In this document: one piece after another, positions 11,962-22,129 of the stretch | Layout: every line of letters starts with the position of its first letter | Numbering within the stretch: position 1 is the stretch's first letter | From: Craterostigma plantagineum | Lineage: Eukaryota; Streptophyta; Magnoliopsida; Lamiales; Linderniaceae | Reading direction: 5' to 3' | Length of the DNA stretch: 64,000 nucleotides | Assembly: GCA_027422505.1 (NCBI GenBank) | Contig: JAPQWV010000687.1 | Coordinates: forward strand, 186,001 to 250,000 | Notes under the pieces: generated by a model | Database searches by the model: none | What the model was told of the DNA's origin: nothing | What the model saw: the letters and a program-made list of their open reading frames with translations, nothing else | Position numbers and translations under genes: made by a program

Positions 11962-12428
11962 TGTAACAACCCGTCCCATACCGGGTGTCACTGTAGCATC
12001 GGTCCCTACCGGGACCTGTGGGGTTGGGCCCACCACACTCCGACTGATAGTCTGACCCCACTGTACCACCATTTAACCTTTCAGCGTGTTTCGTCCTCGC
12101 TCACACGCACCCTGGGCAAACTTCCCAGGGGGTCACCCATCCGAAGATTGCTTCAAGTCAAGCACGCTTAACTTTGAAGTTCTTTCGGATGGACTCCCGA
12201 AAAGGTAGGTCGACCTTGGTGATATGTGTAGTACTATCAATTCTCTTATACAATTCTTAGCCTAACACGCCCATACATTGTCAGTCTCAGGATCCCCTCT
12301 CATTCGGGTGTTGGATCGGTTCATTCATGTACCCCTTCGCCTAGAAGCCTGCCAGGAGCCGCTCCTTGTCCGTGCACCTCTCTGGTACCGGCGATCACTC
12401 CCCGCCCTCATCGGCCCCGGGCGTCACA
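11962..12428 (-). mobile_element. Cassandra-type solo LTR (TRIM) with 5S-like domain
   Basis: The element begins TGTAACAAC and ends GGCGTCACA on the plus strand, so it has TG...CA ends. It is flanked by a perfect 5-bp duplication CCATG (11957-11961 and 12429-12433). On the minus strand it contains a 5S-rRNA-like core. Cassandra elements are non-autonomous terminal-repeat retrotransposons whose LTRs carry 5S sequence. Only one LTR is present, so recombination between LTRs removed the rest. It splits the tandem repeat of the MULE between units three and four. Confidence 0.88.
12104..12200 (-). other. 5S rRNA-like domain within the solo LTR
   Basis: On the minus strand the sequence holds AAGTTAAGCGTGCTTG (A-box part of the 5S internal promoter) and GGATGGGTGACC...CTGGGAAGT (C-box part), spaced as in plant 5S genes. 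The 5' third diverges from true 5S RNA. It is the LTR-borne 5S copy, not a ribosomal gene. Confidence 0.85.
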
Positions 12429-12744
12429 CCATGTCTGGAAAAAACATGGTAAAAACCCGAAAATATCGAGTTCAAGAGTCAAATATGACCTCAATGATGA
12501 TGCTTTCGTGGAGAAGCCCCAAATACAACATGGCAACAAACGTGGTGTGCTAATTCGAAGGTCAATGAAGATATACGTGACGACGATTTCGTGGACAAAC
12601 CCCGAAAGGTTGGAAAGAGTACATTTCGAAGTGAATGTGAAGTAGTTGCATCGTGACCCTCAGTGTATTTTTGTGTTTCAAGTTGGTTCTATTTGCGTAC
12701 TGTTTTGTATTTCTAGCGAGCATGTAATCTTCCAGTTCCAGCAA

Positions 12745-13760
12745 TAAAAATATTATATTAACAATTAAAAATAAATATTATATTAATATATTTAAAATTT
12801 TTAAATGTTATTATTATATTAAGAAATATAAAAAAATCGTTCAACCATAAACAACTTTTTTAGAAATTTCGCTGTGAGATGTCACATATCAATAGCTTTT
12901 ACAGAAATGTATCAGTGACACATCACATCCTCATTAATGGTTGTCATTGATAAGTCAGCAACGATTATTCACCTACAGCTTTTCAGTAATGTATCATTGA
13001 TAAGTCGACAACGATTTTTTTCATATTATATTAATAAATTAAAAAATCCTCAATAATAAATTCCAAAAAAATCTTTCAATCATTTCAAATAAAATATTAT
13101 AAAAATATTATATTAAAAAACTAAAAACAATCGTTCCATTCATCTGTCCTAATAAAATATTATTTTGATATTATATTAATAAGTCGACTACGATTATTTC
13201 CACATTATATTATTTTTCAGGAATTTTGCAGTGATTTGTCACATAGCATAGCTTTTTTTTTTTTCTAGAAATTTCGCAGTGATACATCACATCCTCATTG
13301 ATTGGTCAAATCCAGTTTTAAAGACGTTTGTGATATGTCGTATCAGTTTTTATCATTTCAAAAAACTTCCACATTGATATGTCACATATCATAGCTTTTT
13401 CAGAACTTTCACAGTGACACATCACATCATTATAATGGTTCTCATATTATATTAATAAATTAAAAAGAATCTTCACTAATAAATTTCACAAAAATCTTTC
13501 AATCATTTCAAATAAAATATTATAAATTAATAAATTTCGAAAAAATCTTTCAATATTCGTCTAAACTATTATGAAATATTATTTTCATATTATATTAATA
13601 AGTTAGAAAGAATCTTCACTAATAAATTTCAAAAAAATCTTTCAATCATTTCAAATAAAATATTATTAAAATATTATATTAATAAATTCCAAAAAATCTT
13701 TCTATCATTCATCTAAAATAATATAAAATATTATTTACATATTATACTAATTTTCAGAAA
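12745..13760. repeat. Internal AT-rich repeats of the MULE
   Basis: Two interleaved motifs recur. One is AATAAATTTCAAAAAAATC followed by TTTCAATCATTTCAAATAAA. The other is a block with TTTCAGAAATTT, GCAGTGATACATCACATC and CATAGCTTTTT. At least four copies of the first and three of the second are readable. No coding sequence is seen. Confidence 0.6.
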
Positions 13761-13819
13761 TTTTGCCTATAAATAAGTCAATCGTGGTAGTCATTCTTCA
13801 TAAGTCTCAACAATACACT

Positions 13820-16801
13820 ATGTCTACTATTCAAGTCATCATATATTTTGGTGGTGAGATACAACAAAGTGGTGACGACGTCTCATATAGTATTAATCCC
13901 ATTGCATATCGAAGATTATCTCGTCATAAAAATTTCTCCGACTTCTTTCTTTGCTATACGACATTGTAGGAGTCAATACCAATAATTTCTTTCTTAAAAT
14001 ATATGCGAAGTATGAGTACGAGCGTTTCAACAGAGTTGTTCATAGACTCTTGGAGGTCAAAACCGATCAAGATGTTGAGTTCTTCTTTCATCCAGGTTCT
14101 GGCTTCAACTGTTTGCATCTTTTCGTCGAGTCAGTCCAACACATAAATTCCTTCGATCTCAATCAAACACTCACATATGAAGAACCCGTATTTGATCAAT
14201 CTGCATACTATCAAACAGCCTCTCAAACTCAACTCGACGAAGCAGGTCCATCAACAATCGTCCCCCATGATGATCCCATTGAGCCGGAGCATGAACAGGA
14301 AGTGAACGACTCAGAAGTTGATGACATTGGCGGCGGATTAGAAGATCTCCCGGATCCTGTTGACGATGAAGATGACGATGAACCGAATGTCGAACGTCAA
14401 TCTACTTCGTCACAGATGCAAAGAGAACCACATCCAACTGTACCATTTTACGAGACTTATGAGATGACTCCAGAAGCAAATGACGTTGACTACGGAGGAC
14501 ATGGTTCATTCTACGACGACAACGAAGGTCACCTTGGCATTAAGATGATCTTCCAGAACAAATCACATTTAAAAAGTGCAGTCAACGATTACTCACTTAA
14601 ACATGCAAGAAGAGAATACCGGGTTTTGGAGAGTAACAGCGCATTATGGCATATTACCTGCAACCATAGTCCAAACTGCGTGTGGAAGAAAGGTTACTGG
14701 ATGATAACAAGGTACCTGGTGAGCACACGTGCTTGATGAATGAGTTTCCAGACACATATCGCAACATATCTCCCAACGTTATTGCCGAGATGTTGATTTC
14801 CGTCGTTCGGGTCAATCATCAATTCCAAAGGATGTGATACAAAGGGTCAAAGACAGCTAAGGCTACAAAATTTCTTATCTTCAAGCGTGGCGAGGTTTAA
14901 AGTGTGCGATGAGGATCATATATGGCACGTGGGAGAGTTCTGTCCAACAACTACCAAAACTCATGAAAGCCCTACAAGCACAAAATCCGAGCACGATTGT
15001 GAGGTGGAGATATATCACAAACAATAATCAGAATATCCTACGGTATGTTTTCTGGAGCTTTAAACCTTGCATAGACGGTTTCAAAATTGTCGAAAGGTAG
15101 TATGCGTAGACTAGGGTTGAAAACGAATCGAATCGAGTCGAATACCACAATATTCTATTCGTATTCGGATGACAATCGAATACGAATACGAATATTCGAA
15201 TATTTAATCAAATCATAAATTTGATTCTTATTCGTATTCGGAATATTCGAATCGAATATTCGAATACTCGAATACGGATTATATTTTGAATATTTATCTC
15301 TATATTTAATAAAAATAGAAAAATATTCGTTTAAAATATATTCTTAACAAAGTATAATCTTTAAGATAGTTTTGATTTATGCTATAAGTAATATATACCT
15401 AATGACATATTATATTTAAATATAAATGGGCTTGTTGTTCTAAGTTTGGGATATAATATTTATCTTATGCTCTAATAATCTAAACATTCTTAATGGTTAT
15501 TAAATTAAAAGTATTGATAATATATTAAAATTTAGAACTATATATTAAATTATTCGAATCGAATAATTGGATTAATATTCGAATCAAATATTGTGATTTC
15601 ATATTCGTATTCGGATATTTCTTGAATCAGAAAAGATATTCTTATTCAGATTCGTATTCTTAATATTCGAATTCGAATCTTAAAATTTCGAATCGAATCG
15701 CGAATCGAACAAAAAAAGTTCGATTAGTTTGCAACCCTAGCATAGACGGAACTCATCTTTACGCGAAATATAAGCACAAGATGTTGATTACTGCGGGCCT
15801 TGATGCTAACCAAAATGTTTTTCCACTAGCCTTCTCGATCGTGGATGAAGAAACCCGTGAATCTTGGCACTGGTTTCTGCACTTGTTGAATGTTCACGTG
15901 TTGAAAAATGAGAAAGTATGTTTAGTCTCAGATCGTCATCATGGGATAAAATCTGTTGTAGAATTGCTTTTTCAGAGAAATTCAATTAGAGGTGTTCGTC
16001 GCTTTTGCCTTCGCCATGTAAAATCTAGCTTCAGCGGGCGTGACACATACGGAGTTGAAGTTTAAGCGAACGATGGATCAAATTAAGGCAATCAATGAGA
16101 AGTCTTGGAAGTGGCTTAATAAAATCTCGAAGGAGAAGTGGACGTTTGCTATGATGGGTGTCGTCGTTGCGGTACCATGACGACCAATATATCAGAGGCA
16201 GTAATTGAAATCTTAAAAGGAGCTCGATGTCTGCCCATAACTCCAATTGTCCAGTTTACTTCCATCGCATTATCACATATTTTTTGACAGGTATCAACAG
16301 GCATGACTTGCGATGGAGAACTCAGAAACAACGTGGTCATCTTATGCCACGAGATAGTATCGTGATTGGAGCAACGACTCAAGAAGCCATACGGTGAGAG
16401 AGTTTGATTATGCGACAAGGTCTGCCGAGGTCTATACCAGGTATTTAAGTGGAAGGGGATCTAAGACGTACGTGGTGGTATTGAGTGATCTTTAGGGCTC
16501 ATGCGCTAACTGGAGTATGTTCAAAATACCATGTTCACATGCACAAGCAACTTGTCGTAGTTTTGGGCTTAATAGTGCTCAATACGTTGCCGCGTATTAT
16601 AGTAAAGAAGCGTATTTTGAGAACTTATGAGGGCCGCTTTGTTCCTTTGGATGACGAGCGTTATTGGGATGATGCCGAGTTCCAGTTGTACCACCGCAAC
16701 GTATAAATCGAAGGGGAGCCGAAAGGAACCGAACGACGAGGATTACAAATGAGATGGATAGATCTGAGAGGCGTGCAAGACAAAGAGGTGGACAAGGCTA
16801 A
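13820..16801 (+). pseudogene. MuDR/MURA-type transposase, decayed
   Basis: The ATG at 13820 starts MSTIQVIIYFGGEIQ. A frameshift near 13965 leads to a long frame (13951-14736) with the MuDR N-terminal domain: an acidic linker, then IKMIFQNKSHLKSAVNDYSLKH style sequence and CNHSPNCVWK. The catalytic part is at 15750-16065: DGTHLYAKYKHKMLI, then FPLAFSIVDEETRESW, then VSDRHHGIKSVVE and CLRHV. Two aspartates of the DDE triad are thus visible. A SWIM-type zinc finger survives at about 16490-16560 (CANWSMFKIPCSHAQATC). The Arg-rich tail NEMDRSERRARQRGG ends at the TAA at 16799. At least five frameshifts or stops and a MITE insertion (15112-15739) inactivate it. Confidence 0.88.
15112..15739. mobile_element. 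hAT-type MITE inserted in the transposase
   Basis: The ends are TAGGGTTGAAAACGAATCGA and (minus strand) TAGGGTTGCAAACTAATCGA. Flanks are GCGTAGAC (15104-15111) and GCATAGAC (15740-15747), seven of eight equal. The inside is rich in ATTCGAATACGAAT variants. Removing it and one flank restores the run from ...FKIV to the DGTHLYAKY motif of the transposase, which confirms the insertion. Confidence 0.88.
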
Positions 16802-17220
16802 GTTAACTTATTACTATTTTGAAAGTTGAAGTGTGTGTTATGTGTGTTTAAGTAATTTTATTTGCAATGTAATGTTGGTTTGCTTCGAAAATGTCTGAGT
16901 TTTATGTGTGTTTAAGTAACTTTATTTGCAATGTAATGTTTGGTTTGCTTCAAAAAATTTCGGATTTTTAACTATTTTATTTATTTACGAAATTTTATTC
17001 AAATACAAAACAATAAAAATTTTGAGAAGTACAAAAAAAAAATTAACTATGTTAACTATTTTATTCAAATACTTACAAAATTTACTTACGAAAAAAAATT
17101 TCGAGAAAGTAAAAAAATTTCAAATTTTTTTGAATTTTTACCTATCTTATTTACTAGACAAGTTTTATTTAAATACAAAAAAAAAAAGCGCTAAGAAACA
17201 AAAAAAAAATTTAAGGTGAA
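16802..17220. repeat. AT-rich tail with a 75-bp tandem duplication
   Basis: A unit with GTGTGTTTAAGTAA...TTTATTTGCAATGTAATG and GGTTTGCTTC occurs twice (about 16838-16905 and 16910-16965). It is followed by A/T-rich DNA up to the right inverted repeat. Open frames here are low-complexity Lys/Phe/Ile runs and are not credible genes. Confidence 0.55.
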
Positions 17221-17886
17221 CGCGCCACGACGAGTGGCATGTTCTAAACGCCATACCAGGTGGTGCTTCACTTATTTTTGAAACCCCATAAAAACGACAT
17301 TATTTTCGATTTGAAGTTTAAAAAATGCATTATTTTTTAAAAGAAGCCTTTATATAATACAATAGATTCTTGATATCAACTCCTCTCTAAGTTTATACTA
17401 CATTTTTTTTTTTTAATTTTTACATAATATTTTATTATTTGTTCATATGAGATGCAATAATAATGCCTGATTGAACTGAACACGGCATTGAACTGCTTGG
17501 CCTAAAGTTGGCCAGCAAAGGAATAGTCACAGACCACTGATTGATATCATGATTGGCGCAATAGAAAGTGGAAATGAAGACCATTTTCATTCTCTACTCT
17601 TAGTGTAATAGTTAGTTGGCAATCATTTATTTCTTGCAAGTATTGTTTTTACGATAGTTAGCTCGTAATAAAATCATTGTAGGCCCAAATTGAAGCACCT
17701 CAAAGCACACGTTGCTTTGAATGAATGGTCTTTCATTTCAAGTGCATTGATTCTTTTAGATTATTTGATTAATACGAAGCTTTTACAAATATGTTCCATT
17801 AATCGTTACAAAGGTACAACTTAACTAACTAATCATCATCGCTTTTGAAAGAATGAAATATATTGTCCGAGTTACCATTAATTATT

Positions 17887-17952
17887 TCACAGCTGAATCT
17901 TCTCCCTAACGGCCATCGTAGGTTCCTCGACCACCTTCATCAGTTTGGTGAA
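17887..17952 (-). pseudogene. Isolated copy of the last exon of isochorismate synthase
   Basis: On the minus strand, after TTTCTACAG (an acceptor), the sequence reads FTKLMKVVEEPTMAVREKIQL and then stop. The last exon of the intact gene at 51661-51596 reads FTKLMKAVEEPIMAAREKIQL and stop, so 18 of 21 residues agree. About 20 bp of the preceding intron is also shared (GAAAGATAGAAAA...). No other exon of the gene lies nearby. This is an orphan fragment from duplication or transposon capture, on the same strand as the intact gene 34 kb away. Confidence 0.85.
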
Positions 17953-17974
17953 CTGTAGAAAGATAGAAAACTAA

Positions 17975-18211
17975 TTGGCAACGATTGTACGGCCGGCGAA
18001 AGTATTAAAGCAAGCACATGAAGAACTTGCAAATGAGAAGAAAAGGAGGCTGTCTGCTGAGGCAAGGAAGCCATGCCTTAAGCTCGATCAAAGTTATTTG
18101 GAGAAAACGCTTTCAAGAAACGGGCTATTACCAACGAAGACTCACTCACTTAAAGAATCGCTGGACCTACAGGCGATTTTAGCTAAAAGGATGGTTTTCA
18201 ACGGAAATAAG
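17975..18211 (+). pseudogene. Exon-like gene fragment of unknown origin
   Basis: An open frame begins MATIVRPAKVLKQAHEELA and continues NEKKRRLSAEARK, SYLEKTLSRNGLLPTK and LQAILAKRMVFNGNK. It is then followed by GTGCGG, which could be a splice donor. The Lys/Glu-rich, coiled-coil-like composition is unlike the neighbouring transposons. I do not recognise the parent gene. It lies 22 bp from the orphan isochorismate synthase exon, on the opposite strand, between the MULE and a copia remnant. The flanking 17367-17886 shows no gene. Confidence 0.4.
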
Positions 18212-18483
18212 GTGCGGAAATATTTTTATATAAATTTAGCGCCCCGTAGCGATGTTGCATCAATCCGTTATCTTCTTCTTCTCTGTAAAAACTCCAGAAA
18301 TTAATAGAAAGTTTTCTTTCCCCGTGGAGGTAGGATTAAGTGAATTAATCCGAACCACGTAAAGATTCTGTGTCACACAACTACAATTCGTTTGTTATGG
18401 TATCAGAGCAAAGCTTCAAGCTGCAATTCTCAAGAAAATGCCTTCAGATCGTTTGGATCAATTCCAAATCAGCAACATAAACC

Positions 18484-19406
18484 ATGGCGACTTCGGCCTC
18501 ATCCTTGTCGACAACCTCAGCTGTCCTGGCGAATGATCCATATTTCTTGAATAATAATGATAATTCTGGGCAGATCTTGGTTCATGAACAGTTGAATGGG
18601 GATAATTATGCCACGTGGAGTAGATCGATGATGATAGCGCTTATAGGTAGGAATAAAGAGGGATTTGTTAATGGAGATCTCAAGGAATCTACCGCAGATC
18701 CACAGGATGAGATAGCCACTCAAAATCAAATGAGCATATGGAAGAAACAACAATGTGATAATTTCTTGGATCATTAACTCGGTGTCAAGGGAAATCTCTG
18801 CTAGCATCCTGTATAGGGCATCTGCAAGAGAGGTGTGGAAGGATCTTGAGGAGAGATTTGGGCAGGCCAACAAGTTGAGGATCTTCCAGCTCAAACGGGA
18901 ACTGATTAACCGCGCTCAAGGCTCGACAGCATCGCTGTTTATTTTACTAAGTTGAAGACACTATGAGACGAGTTGTCAAGCTATACACCAATTTGCCAGT
19001 GCACATGTGGAGGAATGAAAGGACTCAAGGATTATCTAGATGAAGAATATGTACTTGCTTTCTTAATGGGCTTGAATGATTCTTTTTCACAGGTTAGGGA
19101 CAGATTCTCCTTATGGATCCCTTGCCATCCGTAAACAAAGTATTCTCCTTGTTGATCCAAGAGGAGAAACAAAGGTCCAAGGTCTCAGCCAGGTCTGGTG
19201 ATGATCAGGTTAACAGTATGGCCATGCTGGCAGCAAAAGGAGACCAAGAGCAGACCAAGAAAACCACCTATAACCAAAAAAGGAATGTGTTGAAGCTCAT
19301 CTGTACTCATTGTAACAAAAGAGATCACACTGTGGACACTTGTTATCAATACATGGGTTCCCACCAAGGTTTAGGACAAATTCCAGGTTCAAAAATGGAA
19401 GGATGA
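18484..19406 (+). pseudogene. Copia gag (UBN2-type) with zinc knuckle
   Basis: The ATG at 18484 begins MATSASSLSTTSAV. The body has LNGDNYATWSRSMMIALIGR and VWKDLEERFGQANKLRIFQL, typical of copia gag. Breaks occur near 18775 and 18950. The zinc knuckle CTHCNKRDHTVDTC (CX2CX4HX4C) is intact at about 19300-19345. Stops and frameshifts make it non-functional. Confidence 0.85.
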
Positions 19407-19614
19407 ACCAGGTGTTCGTTGAGGCAGCCAAGCCATCAGTTACAAGGGCCTGTTACAAATTCTGCAAATTATTTGGCGCAACTTCAAGTTACTTCCTCAC
19501 AACTGCAGAGTCTTAGGAACCTCATAAACCAATCCATGACAACTCTGCCATCAGACAGTGGGGGACCAACACAGCGGAATGATAGGACTGCAGATCCTTC
19601 AATCTGCCTAAGTT

Positions 19615-20545
19615 GACTGATGCGAATCTCTGTCTCATAGATTCTGGAGCTACCAGACATGTCTGTGGAAATGGGCATTTATTATATGATTTGCATCAGA
19701 TAGAGGAGTCAATGTGGTATTACCAGATAATTCTATCATCAAAGTTAATAGGGCATGTTCATTTGCTGTTAATAAAATGCTCACTTTAACAGATGTATTA
19801 CTTGTTCCCCAATTCCATTTCAACCTCATGTCAGTGAGTTATTTGGCCATAAATAAGTTCATAAGTTCAGCTTTCAAGCTAACAGCTTTGTGGTGCAGGA
19901 TCAGTTTCTACAAGTGATTGGCAGGAGTAGGCAATATGCAGGCTTATACTTGATGCAATCTGATTCTGCCTTACAAACTTCAGTTCCTGATAGATCAATT
20001 TTCCTTTAATAAAGTGTCTATGAATCTGTGGCATAAGAGATTAGGACATCCTTCTATTAGGGCTTAGATTTACTCAAAACATCACTGAGGCATGATGGTT
20101 CTGTTAGTTCATATTGTAAGATCTGCCCCATTGCAAAGCAGAAAAAGATTTCATTCCCAAATGATAATAAGTCTGCTTGTTCAATCTTTGACTTGGTACA
20201 TTGTGATATATGGGGTCCATTCCATGTTGTTTCGTATGTAGGACATCAATATTTCATTACTATAGTAGATGATCACTCGAGATTTACTTGGGTTTTCTTG
20301 ATCAAACATAAATCTGAAGCTCAAGCTGTTCTCACTCATTTTTTGGCACTAGTTGAAACACAGTTTCAAAGTAGAGTTGAAGTCATTAGAATTGATAATG
20401 CTAAGGAACTCAACATGACAGATTTGCTTAGAAAGAAATGAATTTTGCACCATTTCTCTTGTGTACAAACTCCACAGCAGAATTTTATAGTGGAGAGAAA
20501 ACACCAACATTTATTGAACGTGGTCGGGCACTTTATTTTCAATCA
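19615..20545 (+). pseudogene. Copia protease and integrase part, decayed
   Basis: The protease active site reads LIDSGATRHVCGN (about 19630-19670). NLWHKRLGHPS of the pre-integrase domain is at about 20015-20060. The integrase core follows: VHCDIWGPF (first Asp), IVDDHSRFTWVF, then VIRIDNAKEL (second Asp), and a frameshifted [18 protein letters not shown] where the catalytic Glu region sits. The sequence ends soon after at the junction with gypsy DNA. Confidence 0.82.
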
Positions 20546-20555
20546 GGAGTACCAC

Positions 20556-22090
20556 ACTCCTTCAAGAGTTCGACATCGAGATTCAGGACAAGAAAGGTGC
20601 ATAGAACATTGTCGCAGACCACCTCTCTCGACTAGAGGAGCATGAAATACAGGATACTGACAGAAGGACAATCGTCGATACGTTCCCGGACAAGCATTTG
20701 TACGCCGTACGAACAGTAAGCAAAGAAACCCTTTGGTTTGCAGATTTAGCTAACTACCTTGTTGCGAGGATCTTACCTGAGGAGTACACGAGTCAACAAA
20801 AGAAGAAATTCTTTTCTGATTTGAAGTACCACTTTTGGGAAGACCCTTATCTTTTCAGGAGATGTGCAGACCAAGTAATCCGAAGGTGCGTTGCTTTCCC
20901 TGAAACAATGAAGATTATCGAGCATTGCCACGATGGACCAACCGGAGGGCATTATGCAGCTAATCGAACCGCACAAAAGGTACTTGAATGCGGCTTCTGT
21001 TGGCCGACAATTTTTAAGGATGCCAATACGTACGTCAACACATGCGACCAATGTCAACGAGCAGGTAACATCTCTAAACGCGATGAAATGCCTCAGAACT
21101 TTATCTTAGTTTGTGAAGTGTTCGAAGTTTGGGGCATAGACTTTATGGGTCCATTTCCTAGCTCGTACAACAATAAATATATTATCGTGGCTGTTGATTA
21201 CGTGTCCAAGTGTGCGGAAGCTCAAGCTTTACCCACAAACGATGCTAGGGTTGTTGTTAGATTTCTACGAGCATTGTTCTCACGGTTTGGGTCACGTAAA
21301 TGCATTATTAGTGATAGGAGTACTCATTTTTGCAACATCCAATTCGCACGTACCTTAGAAAGATATGGTGTTAAGCATATCACTTCTACTCCTTCTCACC
21401 CACAAGCAAGTGGTCAAGTAGAAGTAGTGAACCGTGAGTTGAAGCGCATTCTAGAGAAACCACAATGGGAATCGACGGGAATGGGCGAATAAGCTTAACG
21501 ACGCACTTTGGGCTTATAGGACTGCATATAAGACACCAATAGGCACTACCCCATATCGACTAGTTTACGGAAAGGCATGTCACCTTCCTGTTGAACTAGA
21601 ACATAACGCGTATTGGGCGATAAAGTCTTTAGACCTCGATTTGGTGCAAGCCGGCGAAAAACGTAAGCTCCAAATAAATGAGCTCGATGAATGGCGTTTG
21701 TCGGCATACGACAATGCAAAAGTGTATAAGGAACGCTCAAAAGCGTATCACGATAAGGAAAGCAACATAGAGAATTTCAAGAGGGGGATCAAGTCCTCCT
21801 TTTCAATTCTCGTCTTAGACTTTTTCCCGGAAAGCTAAGATCTCGTTGGTCCGGACCTTTTACGGTTACTCGTGTTTTTTCCTATGGTATTGTCGAAATT
21901 TCAAATGTTGAACAGGGAAATTTTAAGGTTAATGGCCAACGACTGAAGCATTATTACGGTGGAGGAGAAGACACGGGCACAAAGGAGGTCATGTACATCG
22001 ATTTCAAACTACCGTAGAACAAAAAGGTACGTCTTGCTCACGACGTTAAAGAAGCGCTTCTTGGGAGGCAACCCAGGTAATTGCATTAAT
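20556..22090 (+). pseudogene. Ty3/gypsy fragment 1: RNase H end and integrase
   Basis: It starts with [15 protein letters not shown] and [12 protein letters not shown], the end of a gypsy RNase H. From 20698 it reads through the integrase. The HHCC zinc finger is [13 protein letters not shown]...CDQCQRAG. The catalytic core shows WGIDFMGPF (D), CIISDRSTHF (D) and [19 protein letters not shown] (E). A frameshift at about 21470-21490 breaks the C-terminal part, which resumes with [21 protein letters not shown] and continues to the chromodomain-less tail (FTVTRVFSYGIVEIS). It closely resembles the second gypsy copy at 26.4-27.8 kb and both are followed by a conserved GAAGCGCTTCTTGGGAGGCA block. 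The wording fits the Athila/Tat branch of gypsy elements. Confidence 0.87.
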
Positions 22091-22129
22091 GTTGTACCTT
22101 AGGATAAGTTGCATTTTCAATATTCAAAA

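Larger units (their letters stand above)
11600..12660 (+). repeat. Coding-like tandem repeat, about 115-bp period
   Basis: Three near-identical units start about 115 and 114 bp apart (GAATG at 11646, 11761 and 11875). A fourth unit follows the solo LTR (12430-12520), and a worn fifth lies at about 12550-12610. One frame encodes SSSRVKYDISDDDFVEKPP with small changes. The acidic SDDDF core is preserved in most units, which suggests past coding selection, but frameshifts and the LTR insertion break it. It lies in the middle of the MULE, possibly as a C-terminal extension of the PMD gene or a third gene. I do not recognise the family. Confidence 0.6.
8243..17346. mobile_element. 9.1-kb Mutator-like element carrying a PMD gene and a MuDR transposase
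   Basis: Both ends carry a degenerate inverted repeat of at least 60 bp. From the left: T-rich tract, AAAAAACAATGC, then TATCGAAAATAATGCC. From the right on the minus strand: TTTTAAAAAATAATGC, then AAATCGAAAATAATGTC. Further inward both ends hold blocks with GTGGCGCGTTC. An 11-bp direct repeat, CCTTTATATAA, flanks the element (8232-8242 and 17347-17357). MULE duplications are usually about 9 bp, within 8-11. Inside lie a decayed plant-mobile-domain gene (left) and a decayed transposase (right), both on the plus strand, separated by AT-rich repeats. Later insertions are a solo LTR (11962-12428) and a hAT MITE (15112-15739). Confidence 0.82.
18215..20555 (+). mobile_element. Ty1/copia retrotransposon, truncated
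   Basis: The end of a 5' LTR is suggested by the block CCCCGTGGAGGTAGGATTAA...CCGAACCACGT, typical of copia U5. It is followed by the primer site TGGTATCAGAGC (18398-18409), complementary to initiator tRNA-Met. Gag, protease and integrase follow in order, with frameshifts. The element stops abruptly within the integrase and passes into gypsy sequence at about 20545-20560. No reverse transcriptase and no 3' LTR are present. Confidence 0.85.

Noticed and set aside
12104..12200. True 5S rRNA gene
   Set aside because: Only the promoter-containing part matches well and it lies inside an LTR with target duplications, so it is a Cassandra-type domain.
16926..17219. Lys/Phe-rich frames
   Set aside because: They come from low-complexity A/T sequence near the MULE end.
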